Below, piece by piece: positions 1-8,104 of a DNA stretch of 64,000 bases. The notes beneath the pieces are model-generated. The model was not told the origin of the DNA. It did not search any database and saw only the letters and a program-made list of their open reading frames with translations. The position numbers and the translations under genes are program-made. Positions within the stretch are counted from its first letter, which is position 1, and the number at the start of each line of letters is the position of its first letter. Source of the stretch: Borrelia sp. P9F1 (GTDB lineage: Bacteria; Spirochaetota; Spirochaetia; Borreliales; Borreliaceae); assembly GCF_030436115.1 (NCBI RefSeq), contig NZ_CP129407.1:714502-778501 (forward strand), written 5' to 3'.

Positions 1-711
1 CCAGCTGTTGTTAAGAGTGATTCTAGGAGATATGCAGGCGATACAGTGTTGGGGGTGAGGGTATTATTTCCTAGTCATTCTCAGTCTTCCGCTATGGTTT
101 TACCCCCATTTAAGATTCCCTTTTATTCTGGAGAAGATGGAAACCAGTTCTTGGGCAAAGGAGTTATTGACAATGTCAAGACTATGAAAGAAGTTAAGGT
201 AACTGTGTATAGTTTGGGTTATGAGGTAGACCTTGAAGTTTTATTTGAAGATATGAATGGTATGGAATATGCCTATCCCTTGGGTACCTTGAAGTTTAAA
301 GGTTGGGCTGATTTGGTGTGGTCAAACCCTACTTATCTTCCAAACATGAACTCTAGAATAGTTAGAGATGATATTCCCAATTATCCTATCGCTTCAAGTA
401 AAATGAGATTTAAGGCCTTTAGGGTATCGAAGTCACATAGTTCAAGGAATCAGAATTTTATTTTTTATGTTAAAGATGTAAGGGTTCTTTATGATAAGTT
501 GAATGTTTCTTTGGATTCTGATATTGATAATGAATCTGTGTTTAAGGTTTATGAAGAGCAGGGGGCGGAATCTCTTAGAAAGTTAAAAGCACAGGAAACT
601 TTTAAAAGAGTTTTAAGAATTAGGGAAAATGTCTCAATGCCGGAAGGTTCTTTTCAAGATTTTTTAGAAAAGGATACTAAAAAGAACGAGTCAGTCACTC
701 AAGCAAAATAG
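1..711 (+). CDS. flaA: FlaA, periplasmic flagellar filament outer-layer protein (5' end cut by window)
   Basis: The reading frame is open from base 1 with no start, so the N-terminus and signal peptide lie outside the window; about 236 residues remain. Spirochete FlaA forms the sheath around the FlaB core of periplasmic flagella. The assignment rests on the sequence (GNQFLGKGVID, then VKVTVYSLGYEVDLEVLFED and LKFKGWADLVWSNP, as in FlaA proteins) and on the cheA2-cheW3-cheX-cheY3 genes that follow, the arrangement known in Borrelia. The C-terminal tail is charged (EKDTKKNESVTQAK). A strong hairpin (725-759) separates it from cheA. No internal ATG start should be used: the GTG at 46 is in frame but is not the real start. 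Confidence 0.88.
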   Translation, partial: PAVVKSDSRRYAGDTVLGVRVLFPSHSQSSAMVLPPFKIPFYSGEDGNQFLGKGVIDNVKTMKEVKVTVYSLGYEVDLEVLFEDMNGMEYAYPLGTLKFKGWADLVWSNPTYLPNMNSRIVRDDIPNYPIASSKMRFKAFRVSKSHSSRNQNFIFYVKDVRVLYDKLNVSLDSDIDNESVFKVYEEQGAESLRKLKAQETFKRVLRIRENVSMPEGSFQDFLEKDTKKNESVTQAK

Positions 712-724
712 ATTTGATTAGGGA

Positions 725-759
725 CTAGTCTGAAGATTAGTCCCTAATCTTCAGACTAG
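725..759 (+). promoter_or_regulatory. Perfect 16-bp inverted repeat between flaA and cheA
   Basis: CTAGTCTGAAGATTAG (725-740) is followed by TCC and then its exact reverse complement (744-759). The resulting RNA hairpin would be very stable for this genome. No T-run follows, so it is not a standard intrinsic terminator. The 3' foot overlaps the only AGGG upstream of the cheA start (773). The hairpin could therefore protect the flaA 3' end, act as a processing site, or limit cheA translation. The role is inferred. Confidence 0.7.
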
Positions 760-772
760 GGAAAATAGGCCG

Positions 773-3343
773 ATGCTGGATGCAGAAAACGAAGAGCTTT
801 TGGGGATTTTTTTTGAAGAAGCTCAAAATCTTGTAGATACCCTTGAAGAAAATATTATGTCATTAGAGGACGATCCCAATAACTCGGGGACTATTGATGA
901 GATATTTAGGGCAGCACACACTCTTAAGGGTAGCTCGGCTTCAGTTGATATGATGGAACTTTCAGGGTTTACTCATGTTGTTGAGGATGTGTTTGATGCT
1001 ATTAGAGGTAATGGGTTAAAGATTTGTCATGAGCTTGTTGATTTGCTTTTAAATTCACTTGATATTGTAAAAAGTATGTTGGACGCACGCCTTAATGGAA
1101 GCGTTTATTTGGAAGATGTGAGTGAGCTTAAAGGGAAGTTAATGGGATTTTTGGGCAAAAGTGACCAAAAAATATCTATGATTTCTTTAGGGGAATCAGT
1201 TGGTGATAGATTTTTGCTTTCATCTTTCGACCTTCATGACATACGTGAAAGCTTGGGGCTTGGGCAGAAAGTTTTAAGGGTTAGTATTAATTTTAATAAA
1301 GACAATCCTATGGCAACTATTTCTGGAATACAAATGTTTCAAGCTTTAAAAGATTTGTCTCCAGTCCTTCATACAGTTCCTAGTTATGAGCAAATTGTTG
1401 CCGATGAGTATCTACCTAGAGTGGATTATTACTTAATATATTCAGATATCGGCAATGTGGAGAAAAAGATAAATATATCCGATGTCGTTTCAAATTATAC
1501 AATTGAAGAACTTGATATTGAGGATGAATTGGAAAGGGCAGAGGCAAGAGAGAGGGATGTTATTCGGCCTAACCTTTTATATGGGGATGAAGTTCAACTT
1601 TCTAGTGCTGAGCTTGTAAGCTTAAGGGCTCGTATTGGGGCTGCTAAATTATTTGAAGTGAAATTGAATTTTAATAAAGACAATCCCATGGCAACGATTT
1701 CTGGAATGCAGATGATGCAAGCGTTAAAAAGCTTGGGAGAGGTTTATAAGTCCATTCCTGATAATGTTGAGTTATTGGCAGATAAGTTTTTTGATGTCGT
1801 TGTGTACTATTTAGTGACAGATACTTCGACAGATAGCATTACTAGAAAGGTAAATTTGGAAGATGTTGTTGTTAGCTTTGAGATTAGGGAGGTCAACTTA
1901 GAGGATGTTAAGGACTCGGGTTTAGATACTGAGACAGATGAGGCATCTACTAAGCATTTTAAGAAGGGTTCTCCTTTAAATGTTAATTTAATTAGAATTG
2001 ATAGCAAAAGAATAGATTCTATATTAAATCTTGTAAGTGAAGCTGTTATAAACAAATCAGCTTATAATCAAATAAATTCTGATATGACATCTTTGCTTTA
2101 TAGTTTTAATTATTTTTATGATTACCAAGAAAGTTTTCAGAGGAATTTTTTAGTAGATTTGAAAGTTGTCTTTAAAGATATGGGATTGGAGTTAGAAGAT
2201 GCTGTTGAAACTCAAATAAAAAATTTAATGAATCATAAAATAGAGAGAACTTTGCATGATATGGGAGAATTGAGAGATTCTTTCTTAAAAATTCTTCAAG
2301 ATTCAAAATTTGCTTCTGGTAGGCTTTCAAGAATAATTACTGATTTACATGAGAGTGTTTTAAGAACAAGAATGTTGCCGGTTTCTGGTATTTTTTTGAG
2401 ATTTACAAGAGTTGTAAGGGATTTATCGAGGAAATTGGGTAAGGTTGTAGAACTTGATACGGAGGGAGGCGATACGGAAATCGATAAGTCTGTTATAGAT
2501 GATCTTGTAGAACCTTTGATGCATTGTGTTAGGAATTCCATGGATCATGGGCTTGAAACTTCTGAGGAGAGACTTAAGAAGGGCAAGGATAGGGTTGGTC
2601 GTATACTTTTGCGCGCTAGAAATGAGGGCAATATAATATCGATAGATATTGCAGATGATGGCAGGGGGATAGACCCGAATATTATTAGACAAAAATCAAT
2701 TGAAAAGGGGATAATTAAGAGAGATGAGGTTCTTTCCGATAGTGAGGTTCTTAACTTGATTTTTTCTCCTGGATTTTCAACAGCAAGTCAGGTTACGGAT
2801 GTTTCTGGGAGGGGAGTGGGTCTTGATGTTGTAAAAAAGAGTATTGAGAAGTTAAATGGGGCTATTTTAATAGATTCAAAGATTGATGTTGGTACTACTT
2901 TTAAAATTAAGTTACCCTTGACATTGGTAATTGTTCAAGGGCTTCTTGTAAAATCGGGAAGTGAAATTTATGTTATTCCTTTAAACAGCGTCCTTGAGAC
3001 GCATAGGATTAGCGAAGAAAACATTAAACGAATTGAAAATAAACACGAAGTATATAATTTAAGAGAAGAAATTGTGTCTGTACTTAGACTTGATAAGCTT
3101 TTTAATATAGAAAGGTATGAGGACTTATCTGAGAAGTTTTTAATAGTTATTAATGTTGATGACAAAAAAGCAGGAATAGTTGTAGACCTTATCCTTGGAG
3201 AAGAAGATTTTGTTGTAAAGCCTATTAAGGATAAGTACGCTTCAAGCCTTGGGATTGTTGGAGCTACTACACTTGGCGATGGTAAAGTTGTTTTAATTAT
3301 TGATGTGTTTAAGCTTTTTGAGTTAAGGGATATGAAGGAATAG
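773..3343 (+). CDS. cheA2: Chemotaxis histidine kinase CheA2
   Basis: 856 residues, class II chemotaxis kinase that autophosphorylates and passes phosphate to CheY3. An N-terminal HPt domain carries the phospho-accepting His49 in AAHTLKGSS. Two similar P2-like (response-regulator-docking) segments follow, near residues 168-250 and 296-378; each opens with NFNKDNPMATISG. The dimerisation helices lie around 400-560. The GHKL ATPase core has an N box near 583-596 (HCVRNSMDHGLE), G1 DDGRGID near 628 and G2 GRGVGLDVV near 680. A CheW-like domain covers about 715-856. The length fits B. burgdorferi CheA2 (BB0669), the kinase shown to be needed for chemotaxis there. cheW3 starts 4 nt after the stop. 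The ATG at 773 has only a weak ribosome-binding site, partly in the upstream hairpin. Confidence 0.96.
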   Translation: MLDAENEELLGIFFEEAQNLVDTLEENIMSLEDDPNNSGTIDEIFRAAHTLKGSSASVDMMELSGFTHVVEDVFDAIRGNGLKICHELVDLLLNSLDIVKSMLDARLNGSVYLEDVSELKGKLMGFLGKSDQKISMISLGESVGDRFLLSSFDLHDIRESLGLGQKVLRVSINFNKDNPMATISGIQMFQALKDLSPVLHTVPSYEQIVADEYLPRVDYYLIYSDIGNVEKKINISDVVSNYTIEELDIEDELERAEARERDVIRPNLLYGDEVQLSSAELVSLRARIGAAKLFEVKLNFNKDNPMATISGMQMMQALKSLGEVYKSIPDNVELLADKFFDVVVYYLVTDTSTDSITRKVNLEDVVVSFEIREVNLEDVKDSGLDTETDEASTKHFKKGSPLNVNLIRIDSKRIDSILNLVSEAVINKSAYNQINSDMTSLLYSFNYFYDYQESFQRNFLVDLKVVFKDMGLELEDAVETQIKNLMNHKIERTLHDMGELRDSFLKILQDSKFASGRLSRIITDLHESVLRTRMLPVSGIFLRFTRVVRDLSRKLGKVVELDTEGGDTEIDKSVIDDLVEPLMHCVRNSMDHGLETSEERLKKGKDRVGRILLRARNEGNIISIDIADDGRGIDPNIIRQKSIEKGIIKRDEVLSDSEVLNLIFSPGFSTASQVTDVSGRGVGLDVVKKSIEKLNGAILIDSKIDVGTTFKIKLPLTLVIVQGLLVKSGSEIYVIPLNSVLETHRISEENIKRIENKHEVYNLREEIVSVLRLDKLFNIERYEDLSEKFLIVINVDDKKAGIVVDLILGEEDFVVKPIKDKYASSLGIVGATTLGDGKVVLIIDVFKLFELRDMKE

Positions 3344-3347
3344 ATTT

Positions 3348-4679
3348 ATGATGGACATAAAAGAGATTCATTTGGGAGATGATGAATTGAATGGGTATAA
3401 GGTTAGAGAGTCTAGTTTTGTTAATTTGGATTTCAAAGTAGTGTCTTTCAATATTGGCGATGATAATTACTTAATAGATATAATGAAAGTTAAGGAAATT
3501 AGGAAATCTGGCAATTTTACATATGTTCCAAACGCTAGGAAGTATGTGGTTGGTCTTGATAATTTAAGGGGAGAGATAATATCTATCATTGATTTGAGGG
3601 TAATGTTTAATTTAAAGACCAGTGAAAAGGAACTTGAGGATATTATGGTCCTCAGAAATGAAGATTTATTGATTGGTATCATTGTTGACAAGGTTAATAA
3701 TGTTTTCTCGATTGATTCTTCTCTAATACAAGATCCTCATCCTGTTTTATCTCAAGATGCATTTATAAAGTACATAAAGGGAGTGGTTGAACATGAGGGT
3801 AAATTGTACATACTCCTTGATATAGATAAGGTTTTCAATTATGATGAGGAAGATGAAGGCTTGCTGGCAGGTGAAACAAGTGTTGATTTACCTGTGGAAG
3901 AAAATCTAATTGAACTTACTGAACCCTTTAATGATTTTATAGATGATTTGAAGGTTATGAGGGATGGTCTTTCTCAATATTCTTTTAACACATCTTTGGT
4001 AAATAGCGAGTTTTTAAGAGAAGTTGGAATAAAATTAGGTATAGCCGGTATTAATGATGAATCTTATGGGCGATTTTTGGGTGAGTTTTATTCAAGATCG
4101 GCGGGGCGCTTGTGGGATGATAGTTATTTAAGAGAGTTTCAGAACGAAGTTGTCGAGAGGTTTGTGGGTGGTATTGGTGGTGCTGGTTCTATTTTAAATG
4201 TTTTTGAAGTTGGATGCGGGGATGGAAAGGAGACAGTATCTTTTGTGAATGCTTTGTGTGAATCTTATAAAAAACTTCTTAGGGTGACGGCTATTGATAA
4301 TGATTTGACTAAAGTGATTGGTACTTCTAATTTAGTTTTCTCAGAGGCTGAAATTGGCTTGAGCGAGATTTACAGAAAGAATTCCTTTGAACAGAGGCCA
4401 GGACTTTATAAGTTTAAGGCAGAGATTATGAATAATATTTTGTTTGAATATTCGGATGCCATTTTATCGGAGTTTCCTGAGGATTTGGGGATTATTTTCT
4501 TGAGGGATGTTTTGTGTTTTTTTAATAATGAGGAACAAGCTTTGATTCTAGATACAATTGCAAAAAAGACTGTTAGTGGAGCTCTTTTGATTTTGGGAGA
4601 TAATGAGAAGCTTAAAGATAATGATATTTTTGTAAAGGAAAGGTCTGTGGAACATTTTAACTTGTATAAAAAGATCTAA
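3348..4679 (+). CDS. cheW3: CheW3: CheW coupling domain fused to a CheR-like domain
   Basis: 443 residues. Residues about 25-165 form a CheW domain that couples receptors to CheA (KVVSFNIGDDNYLIDIMKVK, VVGLDNLRGEIISIIDLR). After an acidic linker, residues about 200-443 resemble a CheR-type methyltransferase fold: VFEVGCGDGKE near 285 takes the place of the SAM-binding AGCSTGE motif, RVTAIDNDL follows, and FLRDVLCFFNNEEQALIL matches the CheR C-terminal half. The SAM loop departs from active CheR, so catalysis is doubtful; a structural role is more likely. CheW-CheR-like fusions are known in spirochete arrays. The ribosome-binding site AAGGA lies inside the cheA 3' end, implying translational coupling. 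Confidence 0.9.
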   Translation: MMDIKEIHLGDDELNGYKVRESSFVNLDFKVVSFNIGDDNYLIDIMKVKEIRKSGNFTYVPNARKYVVGLDNLRGEIISIIDLRVMFNLKTSEKELEDIMVLRNEDLLIGIIVDKVNNVFSIDSSLIQDPHPVLSQDAFIKYIKGVVEHEGKLYILLDIDKVFNYDEEDEGLLAGETSVDLPVEENLIELTEPFNDFIDDLKVMRDGLSQYSFNTSLVNSEFLREVGIKLGIAGINDESYGRFLGEFYSRSAGRLWDDSYLREFQNEVVERFVGGIGGAGSILNVFEVGCGDGKETVSFVNALCESYKKLLRVTAIDNDLTKVIGTSNLVFSEAEIGLSEIYRKNSFEQRPGLYKFKAEIMNNILFEYSDAILSEFPEDLGIIFLRDVLCFFNNEEQALILDTIAKKTVSGALLILGDNEKLKDNDIFVKERSVEHFNLYKKI

Positions 4680-4690
4680 AGGAGAAACGA

Positions 4691-5176
4691 ATGAGAATAG
4701 ATTATATAGAACCATTTTTGGATGCTGCTTCTTCGGTTTTAAGGGATATGTTGCTTGTTGAAGATATTAAGATGGGAACCCCTGGGCTTAAGTCGATAAA
4801 TCAGAAAATAAAGGGAGTTTCTGTGATTGTGGGACTTGCGGGATCTGTTGAGGGCAGTATTGTTATTGATATGGATGTTGATACAGCTCTTTTTATTGCT
4901 TCTAAGTTGAATTTTGAGGATTATGTTGATTTTGAGGATGAGGAGACTAAGGAGATGGTTGCCGCTACTCTTACTGAGGTTGGCAATATTATTGCGGGTA
5001 ATTTTGTTACCACTTTACATGCCAAGGGATTTATATTCGATATAACTCCTCCGGCTTTTATTTATGGAGAGAACATGAAGATAAGTAATAAAGGTTCAGA
5101 GGCCTTGATTGTGCCGTTTACCTTGCCAGATGGTAAGATTGTAGAAGTTAATATTGCAATAAGAGAGAGGGTTTGA
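4691..5176 (+). CDS. cheX: CheX, CheY-P phosphatase
   Basis: 161 residues, full length. CheX is the spirochete phosphatase that dephosphorylates CheY-P, in place of CheZ. The catalytic ExxN motif is visible as E96 and N99 in LTEVGNIIAGNF; these numbers match the residues reported for B. burgdorferi CheX. The start has a good ribosome-binding site, AAAGGAG, six bases upstream. Its stop lies next to a 19-bp direct repeat that carries the start signal of cheY3. It sits between cheW3 and cheY3, as expected for this operon. Confidence 0.95.
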   Translation: MRIDYIEPFLDAASSVLRDMLLVEDIKMGTPGLKSINQKIKGVSVIVGLAGSVEGSIVIDMDVDTALFIASKLNFEDYVDFEDEETKEMVAATLTEVGNIIAGNFVTTLHAKGFIFDITPPAFIYGENMKISNKGSEALIVPFTLPDGKIVEVNIAIRERV

Positions 5177-5229
5177 TATGATTATGGAGCTAGGATTACT
5201 TATTATTAGAAGAGAGGGTTTGATATGAT
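5164..5229 (+). repeat. 19-bp direct repeat duplicating the cheY3 ribosome-binding site and start
   Basis: agagagggtttgatatgat occurs at 5164-5182 and again, identically, at 5211-5229, spaced 47 bp. The first copy covers the cheX stop and an extra ATG at 5178. That ATG opens a 16-codon frame (MIMELGLLIIRREGLI) whose TGA overlaps the cheY3 ATG at 5225 (ATGA). The layout suggests a small tandem duplication that created a minicistron coupled to cheY3. Whether the peptide is made is unknown. Confidence 0.75.
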
Positions 5230-5665
5230 CCAAAAGACTACTATTGCGATGGATTCTTCGGTTAAGCCAAAGGGTATTAACTATGAGACGGGAGTTCCTT
5301 TTAATGTTTTGATTGTTGATGATTCAGTTTTTACTGTGAAGCAGCTTACTCAAATTTTTACCTCTGAGGGGTTTAATGTTATTGATACTGCTGCTGACGG
5401 TGAGGAGGCTGTGATTAAGTATAAGAATCATTATCCTAATATTGATATTGTTACTCTCGATATTACTATGCCTAAAATGGATGGGATAACTTGTCTTTCT
5501 AATATTATGGAATTTGATAAGAATGCTAGGGTTATAATGATTTCCGCATTGGGGAAAGAGCAGCTGGTTAAGGATTGCTTAATTAAGGGCGCTAAAACGT
5601 TTATTGTGAAGCCACTTGACAGGACTAAAGTTCTTCAGAGAGTTATGTCTGTGTTTGTTAAATGA
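5225..5665 (+). CDS. cheY3: Chemotaxis response regulator CheY3
   Basis: 146 residues, a single receiver domain with an N-terminal extension of about 25 residues compared with E. coli CheY. The acidic pocket is LIVDDS (D32, D33), the phospho-acceptor is D79 (TLDITMPKMDG), the switch serine is near 107 (MISALGK) and the conserved lysine is K129 (IVKPLD). CheY3 is phosphorylated by CheA2 and acts on the flagellar switch. The start at 5225 follows AGAGAGGG with good spacing and overlaps the stop of a 16-codon upstream frame. It is the last gene of the flaA-che operon; the next gene is convergent. Confidence 0.96.
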   Translation: MIQKTTIAMDSSVKPKGINYETGVPFNVLIVDDSVFTVKQLTQIFTSEGFNVIDTAADGEEAVIKYKNHYPNIDIVTLDITMPKMDGITCLSNIMEFDKNARVIMISALGKEQLVKDCLIKGAKTFIVKPLDRTKVLQRVMSVFVK

Positions 5666-5688
5666 TTTATTTAACCTGTGTGAAGGTG

Positions 5689-6204
5689 TTAGTTTCTGTA
5701 AAAGATCATTTCGTTCTTTATTTCGTTCATGGGTTTGGTGAAGTGTGTTATATTTAGATTAAGAATTTCGGGTTTGTTTTTCTTGTTGTTTCCTATGTAC
5801 AACTCCAATTTGTAGAATCCTTTTTTTGTATAAAGTAGTGCTGTACTTTTAAAAACGGTATTATCTATGGGTTTAATTTTAAATATTTTGTGTTTGTAGA
5901 AGCTTTTGTCAATAGTTTCGCTTTTAAGTAGATATTTGTTGATCTCCCTGTGGGATGGGGCTATTGCATTGTAGTTGACTTTGTTTGTCATAATGCTTTT
6001 TGCAAAAATTTCTGTTATTTCATACGCTTGCATTTCATTTTGGCTCTTAGGATACTTAGTGTAGTACTCTTCTTCCAATATTAGATTGAAAGTGAAATAT
6101 TCTTTCGTTTCCTCGGATGCTCGCATCTCAATTGAGGTTGTTATCAACCGTGCATTAATTATTGATGTATTGAGAAATAATAAGAGAAGCATTTTTCTTA
6201 TCAT
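5689..6204 (-). CDS. Unknown secreted or membrane-anchored protein
   Basis: 171 residues. I do not recognise a family. The N-terminus (MIRKMLLLLFLNTSIINARL) is a short basic-hydrophobic leader, so export is likely, perhaps with retention in the inner membrane. No lipobox Cys is evident. The mature part is rich in K, E, I and Y, with a predicted mixed alpha/beta pattern. Its start overlaps the stop of the upstream membrane-protein gene by 4 nt (ATGA), so the two are translationally coupled and probably work together. It is last in the gph operon and convergent with cheY3. By position it corresponds to B. burgdorferi BB0673. Confidence 0.8.
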   Translation of the reverse strand: MIRKMLLLLFLNTSIINARLITTSIEMRASEETKEYFTFNLILEEEYYTKYPKSQNEMQAYEITEIFAKSIMTNKVNYNAIAPSHREINKYLLKSETIDKSFYKHKIFKIKPIDNTVFKSTALLYTKKGFYKLELYIGNNKKNKPEILNLNITHFTKPMNEIKNEMIFYRN

Positions 6205-7247
6205 GTTTGTTCCCTATTAATATTTATTATTTTTTTAACTTTCTCGATTTCCAAGGGTATTTTGGTCCTTCTTTTTGTATTTAGTTTTTCTTTAAGCAGA
6301 ATGTCATTAAATTTTTTTGCCATTTTATATATTTTTTCTTCACGAAATAAGAATGGAATTTGAATTTTCCTATATTCAATTGGATCTTGTAGCACTTTTT
6401 GCATCAGTGCGATTGGATTTAGAAAGCTCATCTTAAAAAATTTGTAAAAATTCATTAAAAAAACAGCAAAAGAAATGAAGAGGGAGAATAAAAATATCCC
6501 AAGAACGGAGTCATTTTTTCTTTGTAAATATTTATCTATATAAAATTTTGTCTGATCTATTTCAATAATTTTGTATTCACTGGGACTATAATAAAGGAAT
6601 GTGTCACTGGATTTGGAGTATATCGTACTTCCCTTATCTTTAATCATTAGTATAAAAGGATATTTTTCTTTTATGTAATTTTTTTCAGTTGCTATTGAGA
6701 TATTCTTTATGATATTAAATTCTTGTTTTTCTGGAACTGTATTTGCAAGGCTTAAACTTGAAAATATTATAAAAAATATAAATGGAATCAGAAGGCTTAT
6801 CGAGAATGTCCTAGCGAATGCAATGAGTATTAGATTTTTCTCCTGCTCATTATAGTAAATTTCAATCATTAAATCATTGAATCTAAGAAGTCTTAAAAAT
6901 CTTAATTTAAAAAGAGAAAGTATGATTGGACTCAAGATAGCTTCATGAGGATCGATTATGTTTTTAATTTGATTAGAACTGTAAAATATAAGAGGAATTA
7001 AGCAATGCAATATATCAAAGAATAAATTATTTCTTACATATATCTGTAGTTGTTTTGCAAAGTAAGCTTTTGAAATTTTGCATAAAAAAATTAATATAAA
7101 AATTAAATCAAACAAGAATCCAATAGATATAAGACCAAATCGGATTTTATATGTGAGAAAAAGTATTATTGACAATTCCTCTATTAAAAATGCAAGTATC
7201 GAGACGATTAAAGTAGCTTTTAAGACATTTGAAAGTATCCTTACCAT
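6201..7247 (-). CDS. Membrane protein with a voltage-sensor-like N-terminus, external domain and HAMP-like end
   Basis: 348 residues, not assigned to a named family. Residues about 10-175 hold four to five hydrophobic segments; one is followed by a basic ladder, FKLRFLRLLRFND (around 115-127), recalling the S4 helix of voltage-sensor domains. A hydrophilic segment of about 85 residues (around 175-250), probably periplasmic, is followed by another membrane helix (VLGIFLFSLFISFAVFLM). The C-terminal 60 residues (PIALMQKVLQ...EEKIYKMAKKFNDILLKEKL) look like a HAMP linker, but no kinase or methyl-accepting output follows. Overlaps with both neighbours show one operon. The similarity calls are by eye only. 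By position, BB0674. Confidence 0.8.
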   Translation of the reverse strand: MVRILSNVLKATLIVSILAFLIEELSIILFLTYKIRFGLISIGFLFDLIFILIFLCKISKAYFAKQLQIYVRNNLFFDILHCLIPLIFYSSNQIKNIIDPHEAILSPIILSLFKLRFLRLLRFNDLMIEIYYNEQEKNLILIAFARTFSISLLIPFIFFIIFSSLSLANTVPEKQEFNIIKNISIATEKNYIKEKYPFILMIKDKGSTIYSKSSDTFLYYSPSEYKIIEIDQTKFYIDKYLQRKNDSVLGIFLFSLFISFAVFLMNFYKFFKMSFLNPIALMQKVLQDPIEYRKIQIPFLFREEKIYKMAKKFNDILLKEKLNTKRRTKIPLEIEKVKKIININREQT

Positions 7248-8104
7248 TTATTTTTCCTTGCTATTTCCAGAAGCTCTTTAATAACTCTTGGATCATAATC
7301 TTTTGAGCCTGACTGTTTTATTGAAAACCAGCTTTCGTCGTATCCTAAAAAGCCCTTTGTTTTATTATTTTTAATATTCGGAATTCTTACCCTATTTGAA
7401 AAAATTGATATCAAAGTTGCAACTGGAGACATATTACTCAAGTTTTCATACTTAAATAAACTTTGGGTTACTATGTCAACTATATTTTTGTCCAAAAAAT
7501 CGATTTCTGTGCTGATCATTTCCACTATATCTTTGATGTTATGCGAACTTAAATCTATCTCTTTTTCAAAGCAAATTTTAATTATCAAGGTTCTCAATAG
7601 AAGCAAAACTTTTATGTAGTTTTTTATAATTTTTGAAGAAGTAAAAAGATTATTTTCCTTTTTAATCAGATACACTGTGTAAGAATTTTTATCTTCAAAA
7701 AGTTTATTTATATAAAATGTAATAAGACCGCTACTTATTGCATTAAAGTTGTATAGGAATTCTTTTCTAAGATAAGAATTAGTTTTAATGCTGTAAAATA
7801 TTGATTCTAGGTTATTTTTGTTAAGTTCTTTCCTAAATAGTTCTCTTATAATGTTAAAATCAATAGATTCAATACTTGACAAAACTAGGGGAGTAACTAT
7901 CGTATCTGTTTTCTCTTTGACGTATCGAATGAGCAATTTGATATCAGATTTAAAATCTTCATCTATGAATGTTGAAATGGTTCTATTATTTTCTTTCAAA
8001 TATTTAATTATCTCGATTTCTTTTTCAAAGACTGACAAACTCTTTATGTGTTCATGATTGAATAGATAATGATACAAGTGGGGAAAGTATGCCTTTGTAT
8101 TCAT
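7241..8104 (-). CDS. Unknown cytoplasmic protein in the gph operon
   Basis: 287 residues. No signal peptide or membrane segment is seen and I recognise no domain. It is mostly helical by composition, with long K/I/L/N-rich stretches, and ends with a conserved-looking motif region (FLGYDESWFSIKQ, DPRVIKELLEIARKNKW). The start overlaps the gph stop by 4 nt (ATGA) and the stop overlaps the next start by 7 nt, so it belongs to the gph operon. It may act with the membrane protein encoded next to it; that is only inferred from coupling. By position, BB0675. Confidence 0.8.
   Translation of the reverse strand: MNTKAYFPHLYHYLFNHEHIKSLSVFEKEIEIIKYLKENNRTISTFIDEDFKSDIKLLIRYVKEKTDTIVTPLVLSSIESIDFNIIRELFRKELNKNNLESIFYSIKTNSYLRKEFLYNFNAISSGLITFYINKLFEDKNSYTVYLIKKENNLFTSSKIIKNYIKVLLLLRTLIIKICFEKEIDLSSHNIKDIVEMISTEIDFLDKNIVDIVTQSLFKYENLSNMSPVATLISIFSNRVRIPNIKNNKTKGFLGYDESWFSIKQSGSKDYDPRVIKELLEIARKNKW

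Noticed and set aside
725-759. flaA-cheA hairpin as an intrinsic terminator
   Set aside because: No T-run follows (GGGAAAATAGG), so standard rho-independent termination is unlikely.
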